In this document: positions 1 through 6,687 of the stretch, in pieces | Layout: each line of letters begins with the position of its first letter | How positions within the stretch are numbered: position 1 is the stretch's first letter | DNA from: Pseudomonadota bacterium | GTDB lineage: Bacteria; Pseudomonadota; Alphaproteobacteria; Rhizobiales; Xanthobacteraceae | Direction of reading: 5' to 3' | DNA length: 12,509 nt | NCBI GenBank assembly: GCA_023390955.1 | Contig: JAEWBW010000503.1 | Location: 1-12,509, forward strand | Program-made: the position numbers and the translations under genes | Notes under the pieces: generated by a model | Database searches by the model: none | What the model was told of the DNA's origin: nothing | What the model saw: only the letters and a program-made list of their open reading frames with translations

Positions 1-850
1 GGATCGGATGGAACGCGGCGTTACCGCCCATGGTGTGGTTCCACGGCATCCAGTCCAGCATGGTCGAGATCGGACCGCTGGGGTCGCGCGGCCGCACCTG
101 CATCATCATCGCCGCATTGGCGCACATCATCTCCTGCGTGTTGATGACGGCCTTGGGCATGCCGGTCGAGCCGGAGGTGAACAGCAGCTTGCCGACGGTA
201 TCCGGCGTGATCTTTGCGATCGATGCGTCGACATCCCCAGTCACCGGCGTCGCGGCGAGATCGGCATAGCTCACGCTCTTGATGCCCTCGCAGGGGCGCG
301 CCACATGCACCACGGTGACGCCGGTGAGATCGAGCGCCTTCAGCGCCTTCTCGAAAGTCGGGCCGTCCTGCACCATCACCACGGCCGGCTTGATCAGGTC
401 GAACAGGTACTTCAGCTTGACGTGATCCTGGCTCATCAGCGAGTAGGCCGGCGACACCGGGGCTGCCGGCGAGCGTGCCTGCATCGCGGCCTGCGTCATC
501 AGCGCATGCTCGATCGAATTTCCGGAAAGGATCGTGACCGGACGACCGTTGATGCCGAGATCGAGCAGCGCCTGCGTCAGCGCATCCACGGTGCGCTTGG
601 CTTCGCCGTAGGAAACTTTGCGCCATTCGCGGTTCGCTCCGCCGCGCTGCGCGAGCCAGATGCGCTCGGGCGCGTCCTTCGCCCATTTGGCGAGCGAGGC
701 CGGCAGATGCTTCTCGTAAGCCTGCAGCGGAATGCGCGACTTCAGCACCACCGTTCCGTCGGCGCGCCGCTCGACATCGATATCGCGCGGGAGCCACGCG
801 ACCTTGCGAAAGGCCGGCTTCGTCATCACCGCCGCGGCATTCCCACTCAT
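1..850 (-). CDS. Feruloyl-CoA-synthase-like acyl/aryl-CoA ligase, N-terminal 283 residues (runs off the left edge)
   Basis: This is an ATP-dependent, AMP-forming CoA ligase that activates a carboxylic acid to its acyl-CoA in the cytoplasm. The frame is open from the ATG at 850 to the window edge. The adenylation P-loop TSGSTGMPKAVI is at residues 225-236. DWMPWNHTMGG at 266-276 resembles the feruloyl-CoA synthase subgroup rather than generic FadD. The family is about 600 residues long, so over half is missing, including the A8 hinge and catalytic lysine. The start is preceded by GGGAGA at 6-nt spacing. It lies 41 bp downstream of the enoyl-CoA hydratase gene on the same strand, which suggests co-transcription. 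A ligase next to a hydratase is the classic arrangement in hydroxycinnamate catabolism. The true substrate (ferulate, coumarate, a fatty or another aryl acid) cannot be settled from this fragment. Confidence 0.85.
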   Translation of the reverse strand, partial: MSGNAAAVMTKPAFRKVAWLPRDIDVERRADGTVVLKSRIPLQAYEKHLPASLAKWAKDAPERIWLAQRGGANREWRKVSYGEAKRTVDALTQALLDLGINGRPVTILSGNSIEHALMTQAAMQARSPAAPVSPAYSLMSQDHVKLKYLFDLIKPAVVMVQDGPTFEKALKALDLTGVTVVHVARPCEGIKSVSYADLAATPVTGDVDASIAKITPDTVGKLLFTSGSTGMPKAVINTQEMMCANAAMMMQVRPRDPSGPISTMLDWMPWNHTMGGNAAFHPI

Positions 851-891
851 TTTGCGTCTCCCGGAATTATTATTCTTTGCGGGCCTTGTCG

Positions 892-1698
892 TCAGCGCTT
901 GATATAGACAGGCTTTCGCTTCTCAAGGAAGGCCCTGATGCCTTCCGAAAATTCTTCGGAGCGGCTGCACAGGACCTGGTTGCGGTCTTCCATCGCGATC
1001 GCAGCTTCGAGCGATCCGGCATCGACGCTCATGTTGAGGCATTCTTTCGAAAGCCGCAGGCCGACGGGCGAGGCCGTGATCATCGCATCGATATAGGGCT
1101 CGGCAGCCGCATCGAGCTTGTCCTCGTCGACGACCTCGGAGACGAGACCGACGGCAAGCGCGCGTTCGGCGCCGATGAAGCGGCCGGTGAGAATGAGCTC
1201 GGACGCAACCGACACGCCGACGAGGCGCGGCAGGAAATAGCTGGTGCCGATGTCGCAGCCACCGAGGCCGAGCTTGATGAAGGCGCAGTTCATGCGCGCC
1301 GATCTCGTTGCGATACGGATGTCGGAGGCGAGCGCCAGCGCAAAGCCGCCGCCGGCCGCCGCGCCCTGCACCAGCGACAGGATCGGCTGCGGACAGCGAC
1401 GCATCAGCATCACGATGTCGGCGATGCGGCGCTGCGAGTCCAGCGACTCGGTGACGCCGGGCGGCTCCTGCTGCCCGGCGCGGCGGGCCATCGCTGCCTT
1501 GAGGTCGAGGCCTGCGCAGAAATTCTTGCCGGCACCCTTCAGCACCACGACTCGCGTGTCGCGATTGCGCTGCAGGCCCTGGAAATAGACGTTGAGCGCA
1601 TCGATCAGCGCAGGATCGAGCGCGTTGAGGCTCTCGGGACGATTGAGCGTCACCCGGTCGACGCCGTCGTCATGCTCGATCAGCAGCGGTTGGGACAT
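892..1698 (-). CDS. Enoyl-CoA hydratase/isomerase (crotonase) family protein
   Basis: A 268-residue crotonase-fold enzyme acting on acyl-CoA thioesters, most simply hydrating or isomerising an enoyl-CoA. The first oxyanion-hole segment is CAGLDLKAA (61-69). The second is GAAAGGGFALALASDIRIA (112-130). The helix after it reads FIKLGLGGCDIGTSYFLPRLVG (140-161). Classical hydratases carry a catalytic glutamate at the start of this stretch and a second a little further on. Here the first position is Ile/Lys, while Asp149 sits where dienoyl-CoA-isomerase-type members have an aspartate, so hydratase activity is not assured. I chose the ATG at 1698 over one 15 bp upstream because AGGAG lies 6 nt before it and inside the longer reading. 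The gene sits between the dehydrogenase and the ligase on one strand, matching a beta-oxidation-like pathway. Length is normal. Confidence 0.9.
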   Translation of the reverse strand: MSQPLLIEHDDGVDRVTLNRPESLNALDPALIDALNVYFQGLQRNRDTRVVVLKGAGKNFCAGLDLKAAMARRAGQQEPPGVTESLDSQRRIADIVMLMRRCPQPILSLVQGAAAGGGFALALASDIRIATRSARMNCAFIKLGLGGCDIGTSYFLPRLVGVSVASELILTGRFIGAERALAVGLVSEVVDEDKLDAAAEPYIDAMITASPVGLRLSKECLNMSVDAGSLEAAIAMEDRNQVLCSRSEEFSEGIRAFLEKRKPVYIKR

Positions 1699-1878
1699 GG
1701 GGCGCTCCTGCATCCGCTCTTTGAGTGGCGGTTACTGCGCCCTCTCCCCTTGCGGGAGAGGGCATGCACATTACTAGCCAGGAATTCACTTGGGTGAGGG
1801 GTCTGTCTCCGCGGATGCAAACCCCTCATCCGGCGCTTCGCGCCACCTTCTCCCGCAAGGGGAGAAGGGAAGAAGAAG
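1699..1878. other. 180-bp gap inside the minus-strand gene set
   Basis: This gap separates the dehydrogenase stop from the hydratase start, both on the minus strand. Nearly all of it is the palindromic element described separately at 1739-1868. The only other element recognised is the hydratase ribosome-binding site just above 1698. No small coding frame with a plausible ribosome-binding site was seen. Confidence 0.6.
1739..1868. repeat. Mosaic palindromic intergenic element with mutually complementary hairpins
   Basis: Hairpin A has a perfect 10-bp stem at 1739-1748/1754-1763 with a 5-nt loop. Hairpin B has a perfect 9-bp stem at 1846-1854/1860-1868 with a 5-nt loop. TCTCCCCTTGCGGGAG (1743-1758) is an exact inverted copy of 1850-1865, so the two hairpins can instead pair with each other as a long stem. 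An inner pair at 1792-1802/1821-1831 has one mismatch, and GGCGC-TTC-GCGCC (1832-1844) is a mini-hairpin. Such nested GC-rich elements are common in rhizobial intergenic DNA. Hairpin B begins 10 nt past the dehydrogenase stop and could trim or stabilise the mRNA end. No T-run follows, so it does not look like a standard terminator. Confidence 0.85.
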
Positions 1879-2637
1879 TTACCGCGGAGCCATGCGGATG
1901 GCGCCGTCGAGGCGGATCGTCTCGCCGTTGAGCATCGCGTTCTCGACCATGTGCACGGCGAGTTCGCCGTATTCCTTGGCATCGCCGAGGCGCGAGGGAT
2001 GCGGCACCTGGGCGCCCAGGCTCTTGCGGGCTTCCTCGCTGAGACCCATCAGCAGCGGCGTGAAGAACAGGCCGGGCGCGATGGTGTTGACGCGGATCTT
2101 GTGGCTCGCCAGGTCGCGGGCGGCCGGCAGCGTCAGGCCGACGACACCGCCCTTCGAGGCGGCGTAAGCGATCTGGCCGATCTGGCCTTCATAGGCCGCA
2201 ACCGAGGCCGTGTTGATGATGACACCGCGCTCTTCACCGACCGGCTCGATCGTGACGAGGCGCTCGGCGAACAGGCGCAGGCAGTTGAAGGTGCCGATCA
2301 GATTGACGTTGATGATGCGGGCGAACTTCGCCAGCGGATAGACGCCGTCGCGGCCGACGATGCGCTGCGAGCCGCCGATGCCGGCGCAGTTCATCAGCAC
2401 GCGGGCGACACCGTGCGCGGCTTCCGCCTTGGCGATCGCCGCCTTGATCGCATCCTCGTCGGTGACGTCGGCGTGCAGGGCAACGCCCTTCACTTCGGCG
2501 GCGACCTTCTCGGCGTTGTCCTTGTTCTGGTCGATCACGCCGATCTTGGCGCCCTTGGCAGCCATGGCGCGGGCAGTCGCTTCACCGAGGCCCGAACCAC
2601 CGCCCGTGATGAGAACGGCGACGTCTTTCAACTGCAT
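1879..2637 (-). CDS. Short-chain dehydrogenase, 3-hydroxyacyl-CoA dehydrogenase (type II) like
   Basis: A 252-residue classical SDR that should oxidise a 3-hydroxyacyl-CoA (or related secondary alcohol) with NAD+. The cofactor loop TGGGSGLG is at residues 11-18. Asp36 at the end of beta-2 favours NAD+ over NADP+. NCAG is at 83-86. The catalytic residues are Ser145, Tyr158 and Lys162 (YAASK). Overall length and motifs resemble the HSD17B10/type II 3-hydroxyacyl-CoA dehydrogenase group, for instance the tail LNGETIRLDGAIRMAPR. The start ATG at 2637 has AAGGAAAGG about 8 nt upstream. It lies 54 bp after the TetR gene and upstream of the hydratase and ligase genes on the same strand. With the divergent thiolase, this supplies the third of four beta-oxidation steps. 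Other SDR substrates are possible. Confidence 0.9.
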   Translation of the reverse strand: MQLKDVAVLITGGGSGLGEATARAMAAKGAKIGVIDQNKDNAEKVAAEVKGVALHADVTDEDAIKAAIAKAEAAHGVARVLMNCAGIGGSQRIVGRDGVYPLAKFARIINVNLIGTFNCLRLFAERLVTIEPVGEERGVIINTASVAAYEGQIGQIAYAASKGGVVGLTLPAARDLASHKIRVNTIAPGLFFTPLLMGLSEEARKSLGAQVPHPSRLGDAKEYGELAVHMVENAMLNGETIRLDGAIRMAPR

Positions 2638-2691
2638 CGTAAAATACCTTTCCTTGGGCGTTTCTTCTCTGGACTCGGACGTTGCGGCCGA

Positions 2692-3351
2692 TCATCCGGC
2701 CGCGACGGCTTCCCCGGCTTGCGTGAGGATGCCGCCACAGATCAGCGTTTCCATGTGCTTGATATATTGCCGGCAGACCTCATCGGTGACCGGACCGACG
2801 CCGGTCGCGCGTGACATCGCGTGCCGGCCGAAGAACAGGTGATCGCAGGCACCGATCAAGCTGGTGTAGAACAGCACAGGATCGATGATGCGGAACTCGC
2901 CGCTGTTGACGCCCTCGGCGAGCAGGCGGCGCTGAAAATCCAGCAGCGGCGCGACGAAGAAGTTCGAAACCTCGTCGGCAGAAGCGGCACTGCTCTCGTG
3001 CAGGAGATAGTGGATCAACCGGTTCATGTACGGGAAACGGTAGTAGGCGCGGATGACGCCGCCGATATGCAGCTTCATCTTCGCGGTGGCCGTGATCGGC
3101 TGCGCGATCAGATATTCGAGATTGGACATTTCGGTCGCGGCATCGCGCGCGAGCAGCGCCAGCAGGAGGCCGTCCTTGTTGCCGAAATGATATTTGACCA
3201 GCGCGGCATTGGAGCCCGACTTCTGCGCGATGTCGGACAGCGAGATCTCGATCGACGAGCGTTCGATCATGAGCTCGCTCGCGGCCACGAGCAGTTTCTC
3301 TGCCGTGGAATTCTTTCCGCTCGGAAGCTTGTTCGGTACGCTGGTAGTCAC
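2692..3351 (-). CDS. TetR-family transcriptional regulator
   Basis: A one-component repressor-type protein of 219 residues from the GTG at 3351. The N-terminal DNA-binding domain runs from about residue 15 to 63, with the helix-turn-helix around SLSDIAQKSGSNAALVKYHFGNKDGLL (37-63), a typical TetR signature. The rest is an all-helical ligand and dimer domain without a recognisable subgroup. The frame stays open upstream to another GTG at 3423. That start would reach almost to the palindrome at 3429 and adds residues unlike TetR N-termini, so I prefer the start at 3351, although its Shine-Dalgarno (AGAGA) is weak. The gene heads the minus-strand set and faces the thiolase, so it is the obvious local regulator. 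A CoA thioester of the pathway is a plausible ligand, but that is inferred from context only. Confidence 0.9.
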   Translation of the reverse strand: MTTSVPNKLPSGKNSTAEKLLVAASELMIERSSIEISLSDIAQKSGSNAALVKYHFGNKDGLLLALLARDAATEMSNLEYLIAQPITATAKMKLHIGGVIRAYYRFPYMNRLIHYLLHESSAASADEVSNFFVAPLLDFQRRLLAEGVNSGEFRIIDPVLFYTSLIGACDHLFFGRHAMSRATGVGPVTDEVCRQYIKHMETLICGGILTQAGEAVAAG

Positions 3352-3428
3352 GAAGATCTCTGGTGTTTGGTATGCGCAAGGGGCGCGGGAGGGCGCAGAT
3401 AAGCGCAAGCAGCGCCTTCCCACAAGAG

Positions 3429-3448
3429 TTAATTGATCGATTGACTAA
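3429..3448. promoter_or_regulatory. Candidate TetR operator: 20-bp imperfect palindrome
   Basis: TTAATTGATCGATTGACTAA is symmetrical at 7 of 10 base pairs around a central ATCGAT, with TTA/TAA ends. It also contains two direct copies of ATTGA (3432-3436 and 3440-3444). It lies in the divergent gap between the TetR gene and the thiolase gene, 78 bp from the regulator start and 70 bp from the thiolase start. It overlaps the -35 hexamer at 3441-3446. Position and symmetry suit a repressor site. Binding is inferred. Confidence 0.55.
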
Positions 3449-3469
3449 ACGATCTTGGGACCCTTAAAT
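3441..3469 (+). promoter_or_regulatory. Predicted sigma-70-type promoter of the thiolase gene
   Basis: TTGACT (3441-3446, 5/6 to consensus), a 17-bp spacer, then TTAAAT (3464-3469, 4/6). Transcription would start near 3476, giving a leader of about 40 nt with AGGGAGA (3504-3510) before the ATG at 3518. The -35 lies inside the palindrome at 3429-3448, so an occupied operator would block polymerase. No comparably good promoter was found for the regulator on the other strand. Confidence 0.5.
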
Positions 3470-3517
3470 CCGCCCCCGACAACCAACCCCATTCAGAACA
3501 ATCAGGGAGAAACCGAC

Positions 3518-4690
3518 ATGGCCGAGGCTTATATCGTCGCCGCTGCGCGCACCGCAGGCGGGCGCAAGGGAGGCCGTCTCGCAGGCTGGCATCCGGCCGA
3601 TCTCTCCGCAAAGGTGCTCGACGAGCTGGTCGACCGTACCAAGATCGATCCGGCTTTGGTTGAAGACGTGATCATGGGCTGCGTCATGCAGGTCGGCGAG
3701 CAGTCGAACAACGTCGCGCGCAACGCGATCATGGCCTCGAAGCTGCCGGAGAGCGTTCCCGGCACCTCGATCGACCGCCAGTGCGGTTCCTCGCAGCAGG
3801 CGCTGCACTTCGCGGCGCAGGCCGTGATGTCCGGCACGATGGACGTGGTGATCGCGGCCGGCGTGGAATCGATGTCGCGCGTTCCGATGGGCCTGTCCTC
3901 GCAGCTGCCCGCCAAGAACGGTTTTGGCACCTACAAGAGCCCGGGCATCGAGACGAAGTATCCGAACATCGTGTTCAGCCAGTTCACCGGCGCCGAGATG
4001 ATGGCGGTGAAGTACGGCCTGTCGAAGGATGATCTCGACGAATACTCCTTTGGCAGCCACCAGCGCGCGATCGCGGCGACCCAGGCCGGTCACTTCAAGA
4101 AGGAGATCGTGCCGCTCGAGATCACCCGCGCCGACGGCACCAAGGACACCCACCACATCGACGAGGGCATCCGCTTCGATGCCACGCTCGACGGCATCAA
4201 GGGCGTCAAGCTGATCGCCGAGAACGGCAAGCTCACCGCGGCCAGCGCCAGCCAGATCTGCGACGGCGCCTCGGGCGTCATGGTCGTGAACGAGCGCGGC
4301 CTGAAGCAGCTCGGCCTCACGCCGCTGGCGCGCATCCACCACATGACCATGACCGGCGGCGATCCCGTCATCATGCTCGACGCGCCGCTGCAGGCCACCA
4401 TGAAGGCGCTGAACAAGGCCGGCATGAAGGTCGACGACATCGACCTGTTCGAGGTCAACGAGGCCTTCGCCTCGGTGCCGACCGGCTGGCTGAAGACCAC
4501 CGGCGCCGATCCGGCCCGCCTCAACGTCAATGGCGGTGCCATCGCGCTCGGTCATCCCCTCGGCGGCTCCGGCACCAAGCTGATGACCACGCTCGTTCAT
4601 GCCCTGCACCAGCGCGGCAAGCGCTATGGTCTGCAGACCATGTGCGAAGGCGGCGGCATGGCCAACGTGACGATCGTCGAGCGTCTGTAA
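3518..4690 (+). CDS. Thiolase (acetyl-CoA acetyltransferase / 3-ketoacyl-CoA thiolase)
   Basis: A 390-residue thiolase that cleaves a 3-ketoacyl-CoA with CoA to release acetyl-CoA, or runs the reverse condensation. The nucleophilic cysteine is Cys89 in SIDRQCGSSQQAL. NEAFA is at 314-318, His346 lies in GGAIALGHPLGGSG, and the second active cysteine is Cys376 in CEGGGMANV. All catalytic residues are present and the length is standard. I chose the ATG at 3518 because AGGGAGA precedes it at 7-nt spacing and the protein then begins MAEAYIVAAARTAGG, as thiolases do. The gene is divergent from the TetR gene, with a promoter-operator overlap between them. It would complete the beta-oxidation-like set formed by the ligase, hydratase and dehydrogenase on the other strand. 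Degradative versus acetoacetyl-CoA specificity cannot be read from the sequence. Confidence 0.95.
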   Translation: MAEAYIVAAARTAGGRKGGRLAGWHPADLSAKVLDELVDRTKIDPALVEDVIMGCVMQVGEQSNNVARNAIMASKLPESVPGTSIDRQCGSSQQALHFAAQAVMSGTMDVVIAAGVESMSRVPMGLSSQLPAKNGFGTYKSPGIETKYPNIVFSQFTGAEMMAVKYGLSKDDLDEYSFGSHQRAIAATQAGHFKKEIVPLEITRADGTKDTHHIDEGIRFDATLDGIKGVKLIAENGKLTAASASQICDGASGVMVVNERGLKQLGLTPLARIHHMTMTGGDPVIMLDAPLQATMKALNKAGMKVDDIDLFEVNEAFASVPTGWLKTTGADPARLNVNGGAIALGHPLGGSGTKLMTTLVHALHQRGKRYGLQTMCEGGGMANVTIVERL

Positions 4691-4729
4691 GCTGCGACTG
4701 CAGCGCCTAGGCGTTGCGACATTAAAGGT

Positions 4730-4850
4730 GTCGTCCCGGCGAAAGCCGGGACCCATAACCACAGAAGTTCGTGGTTATGCCGGGCTGGGGCGACATCGCG
4801 TTTCGACAATACGATCCGTGCTTATAGGTCCCAGCCTTCGCCGGGACGAC
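4730..4850. repeat. Palindromic intergenic element with 24-bp arms
   Basis: Positions 4730-4753 and 4827-4850 are inverted copies of 24 bp with two mismatches, both transitions that still allow G-U pairing in RNA. The outer 12 bp are perfect (GTCGTCCCGGCG / CGCCGGGACGAC). Inside is a perfect 9-bp hairpin, CATAACCAC (4754-4762) with GTGGTTATG (4771-4779) and an 8-nt loop. Elements of this sequence type are familiar from Bradyrhizobium intergenic regions. It fills most of the 183-bp gap between the thiolase and the synthetase. It ends 13 bp before the synthetase's GGGGA ribosome-binding site and could attenuate or stabilise a read-through transcript. Confidence 0.85.
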
Positions 4851-4873
4851 GCCTGCTTGCCTGGGGACCAGCG

Positions 4874-6418
4874 ATGACTCACCCGTCCGTCTACGCCAAG
4901 ACCACGCCGAACAAGATCGCCTACCAGATGGCGGCGACAGGAAAGGCGATCACCTATCGCGAGCTCGACGAGCTCTCGAACCAGGGCGCACATTTGTTCC
5001 GCTCACTGGGCCTGAAGGCCGGCGACCACATCGCGCTGCTGATGGAAAACCGGCTCGCCTTCATGGAGATTTGCTGGGCGGCGCAGCGGAGCGGGCTCTA
5101 TTACACCGCGATCAGCCGTTATCTGAAGCAGGACGAGATCGACTACATCATCAGGGATTGCGGCGCCAAGGTCGTGATCACGACGCCGAAATGCGCCAAC
5201 CAAGTCAAGGCGCTCGTCACGGGCGCCGCTGGCGAGCCAATCTTCTACATGATGGACGAGCCGCTGCCGGGCTTCCGCTCCTACGACAAGGAAGCGGCTG
5301 CGCAGCCGACGACGCCGATCGCCGATGAAGTCGCCGGCTACGACATGCTGTATTCGTCGGGCACCACCGGCCGGCCCAAGGGCATCAAGAAGGATTTTGA
5401 GGGCAATGCAATCGACCTGCCCAACCCGTTCCTGAAGGTGCTGTGCGCCGACATGTGCGGCATGAATGCCGAGAGCACCTATCTGTCGCCGGCGCCGCTT
5501 TATCACGCGGCTCCGCTGCGCTTCAACATGATGGCGACTACGCTTGGCGGCACCTCCGTCATCATGGAGCATTTCGATGCCGAGGAATTCCTGAAACTCG
5601 TCGAGAAGTACAAGGTGACGCAGTCGCAGCTGGTGCCGACCATGTTCGTGCGCATGCTGAAGCTACCCGACGATGTCCGCACCAAGTACAACGTCTCGAC
5701 GTTGAAGGGTGCCATCCACGCCGCCGCGCCCTGCCCGGTCGACGTCAAGGCGAAGATGATCGACTGGTGGGGTCCGATCCTGATCGAGTACTACGCGGGC
5801 TCGGAAGGCAACGGCGTCACCGTCTGCAACTCCAAGCAATGGCTGGAGCATCGCGGCAGCGTCGGCCGCGCCGTGGTCGGCAAGATCAAGATTCTGGACG
5901 AGAACGACGAGGAGCAACCGACCGGCGAGATCGGCACGGTCTACTTCGCCGACGCGCCGGTGTTCTCCTATCACAACGATCCCGACAAGACGAAGAAGGC
6001 CTACAACGCCAAGGGCTGGTCGACGCTCGGCGACGTCGGCTATCTCGACAAGGACGGTTTTCTGTTCCTCACCGACCGCAAGTCCTACATGATCATCTCC
6101 GGCGGCGTGAACATCTACCCGCAGGAGACCGAGGACACCCTCATCAGCCACCCCGAAGTCGCCGACGTCGCCGTGTTCGGCGTGCCGAACGAGGAGATGG
6201 GCGAAGAGGTCAAGGCGGTGGTGCAACCGCACGACATGAAGCGCGCCGGCAAGGAGCTGGAAGCGGATCTGATCGCCTACTGCAAGAGCCGCCTCTCCGC
6301 GATCAAATGCCCGCGCTCGATCGATTTCGAGGCCGAGCTGCCGCGCACGCCCCCCGGCAAGCTGGTGAAGCGGCACCTGCGCGACAAGTACTGGCCGAAG
6401 ACGGCGGCGAAGATTTAA
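4874..6418 (+). CDS. AMP-binding acyl-CoA synthetase (FadD-like), complete
   Basis: A 514-residue adenylate-forming ligase that makes acyl-CoA from a free acid, ATP and CoA. The P-loop YSSGTTGRPKGIKKD is at residues 160-174, the A5 motif YYAGSEGNG at 306-314, the A7 aspartate Asp387 in GDVGYLDKDGFLFLTDRK, the hinge SGGVNIYP at 409-416, and the catalytic lysine Lys496 in RTPPGKLVKR. It is therefore intact. The ATG at 4874 has GGGGA at 6-nt spacing. The protein differs from the feruloyl-CoA-synthase-like ligase at 1-850, so the neighbourhood has two activating enzymes, perhaps for different substrates or stages of one chain-shortening route. It is 183 bp from the thiolase, with the gap mostly a palindromic element and no clear promoter, so read-through from the thiolase promoter is likely. 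The exact acid is unknown. Confidence 0.93.
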   Translation: MTHPSVYAKTTPNKIAYQMAATGKAITYRELDELSNQGAHLFRSLGLKAGDHIALLMENRLAFMEICWAAQRSGLYYTAISRYLKQDEIDYIIRDCGAKVVITTPKCANQVKALVTGAAGEPIFYMMDEPLPGFRSYDKEAAAQPTTPIADEVAGYDMLYSSGTTGRPKGIKKDFEGNAIDLPNPFLKVLCADMCGMNAESTYLSPAPLYHAAPLRFNMMATTLGGTSVIMEHFDAEEFLKLVEKYKVTQSQLVPTMFVRMLKLPDDVRTKYNVSTLKGAIHAAAPCPVDVKAKMIDWWGPILIEYYAGSEGNGVTVCNSKQWLEHRGSVGRAVVGKIKILDENDEEQPTGEIGTVYFADAPVFSYHNDPDKTKKAYNAKGWSTLGDVGYLDKDGFLFLTDRKSYMIISGGVNIYPQETEDTLISHPEVADVAVFGVPNEEMGEEVKAVVQPHDMKRAGKELEADLIAYCKSRLSAIKCPRSIDFEAELPRTPPGKLVKRHLRDKYWPKTAAKI

Positions 6419-6430
6419 CTCGTCTCTCGC

Positions 6431-6548
6431 GTCCCGGACGCGGCGCAGCGTCCTTCACGGTGCGCCGCAGAGCCGGGACCCAGCTCCTTCGTTGCCAATC
6501 TGGGCCCCGGCTCTGCGGCGCGTCACTGCGTGCCGCACCGCGTCCGGG
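6431..6548. repeat. Double-arm palindromic intergenic element
   Basis: The inner arms, 6462-6482 and 6501-6521, are 21-bp inverted copies with a single mismatch and an 18-nt loop. The outer arms, 6433-6449 and 6532-6548, are 17-bp inverted copies with two mismatches. The whole can fold as one long interrupted stem starting 14 bp after the synthetase stop. It is rich in CCCGG and GCGCCGC, and is a type seen repeatedly in Bradyrhizobium intergenic DNA. It may act as an mRNA 3'-end structure. There is no T-run. Confidence 0.85.
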
Positions 6549-6588
6549 GCACGAGACCTTTATCGTCCTGCCCGGGCTTGTCCCAGGC

Positions 6589-6672
6589 ATCCACGTTCTT
6601 ACAATCTGCCGCAAGCAAGAACGTGGATGGCCGGGCTTCTTGAAAGACGCGCTTCGCGCTTTCGCCCGGCCA
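6589..6672. repeat. Second palindromic element, directly upstream of the hydrolase gene
   Basis: ATCCACGTTCTT (6589-6600) and AAGAACGTGGAT (6617-6628) form a perfect 12-bp stem with a 16-nt loop. TGGCCGGGC (6628-6636) and GCCCGGCCA (6664-6672) form a perfect 9-bp stem that encloses a smaller hairpin around 6642-6663 (GAAAG...CTTTC). The second stem ends only 4 bp before the GAGGAA ribosome-binding site of the hydrolase. Its sequence differs from the element at 6431-6548 next to it. Together the two fill the 269-bp gap, which shows no coding frame or convincing promoter. Confidence 0.85.
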
Positions 6673-6687
6673 CGACGAGGAAGCACC

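Noticed and set aside
3352..3423. Longer TetR protein starting at the GTG at 3423
   Set aside because: The added 24 residues do not look like a TetR N-terminus, no ribosome-binding site precedes that GTG, and the start at 3351 gives a normal-length regulator.
3464..4762. Minus-strand open frame of 432 codons opposite the thiolase
   Set aside because: The thiolase has all catalytic residues and a proper start. The antisense frame has no motif and runs into the palindromic element.
5443..6687. Long plus-strand open frame continuing upstream of the epoxide hydrolase, which would make a protein of about 800 residues
   Set aside because: The extension overlaps the well-supported acyl-CoA synthetase in another frame, is arginine-rich as GC-rich shadow frames are, and has no domain. 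The hydrolase has its own ATG and ribosome-binding site at 6688.
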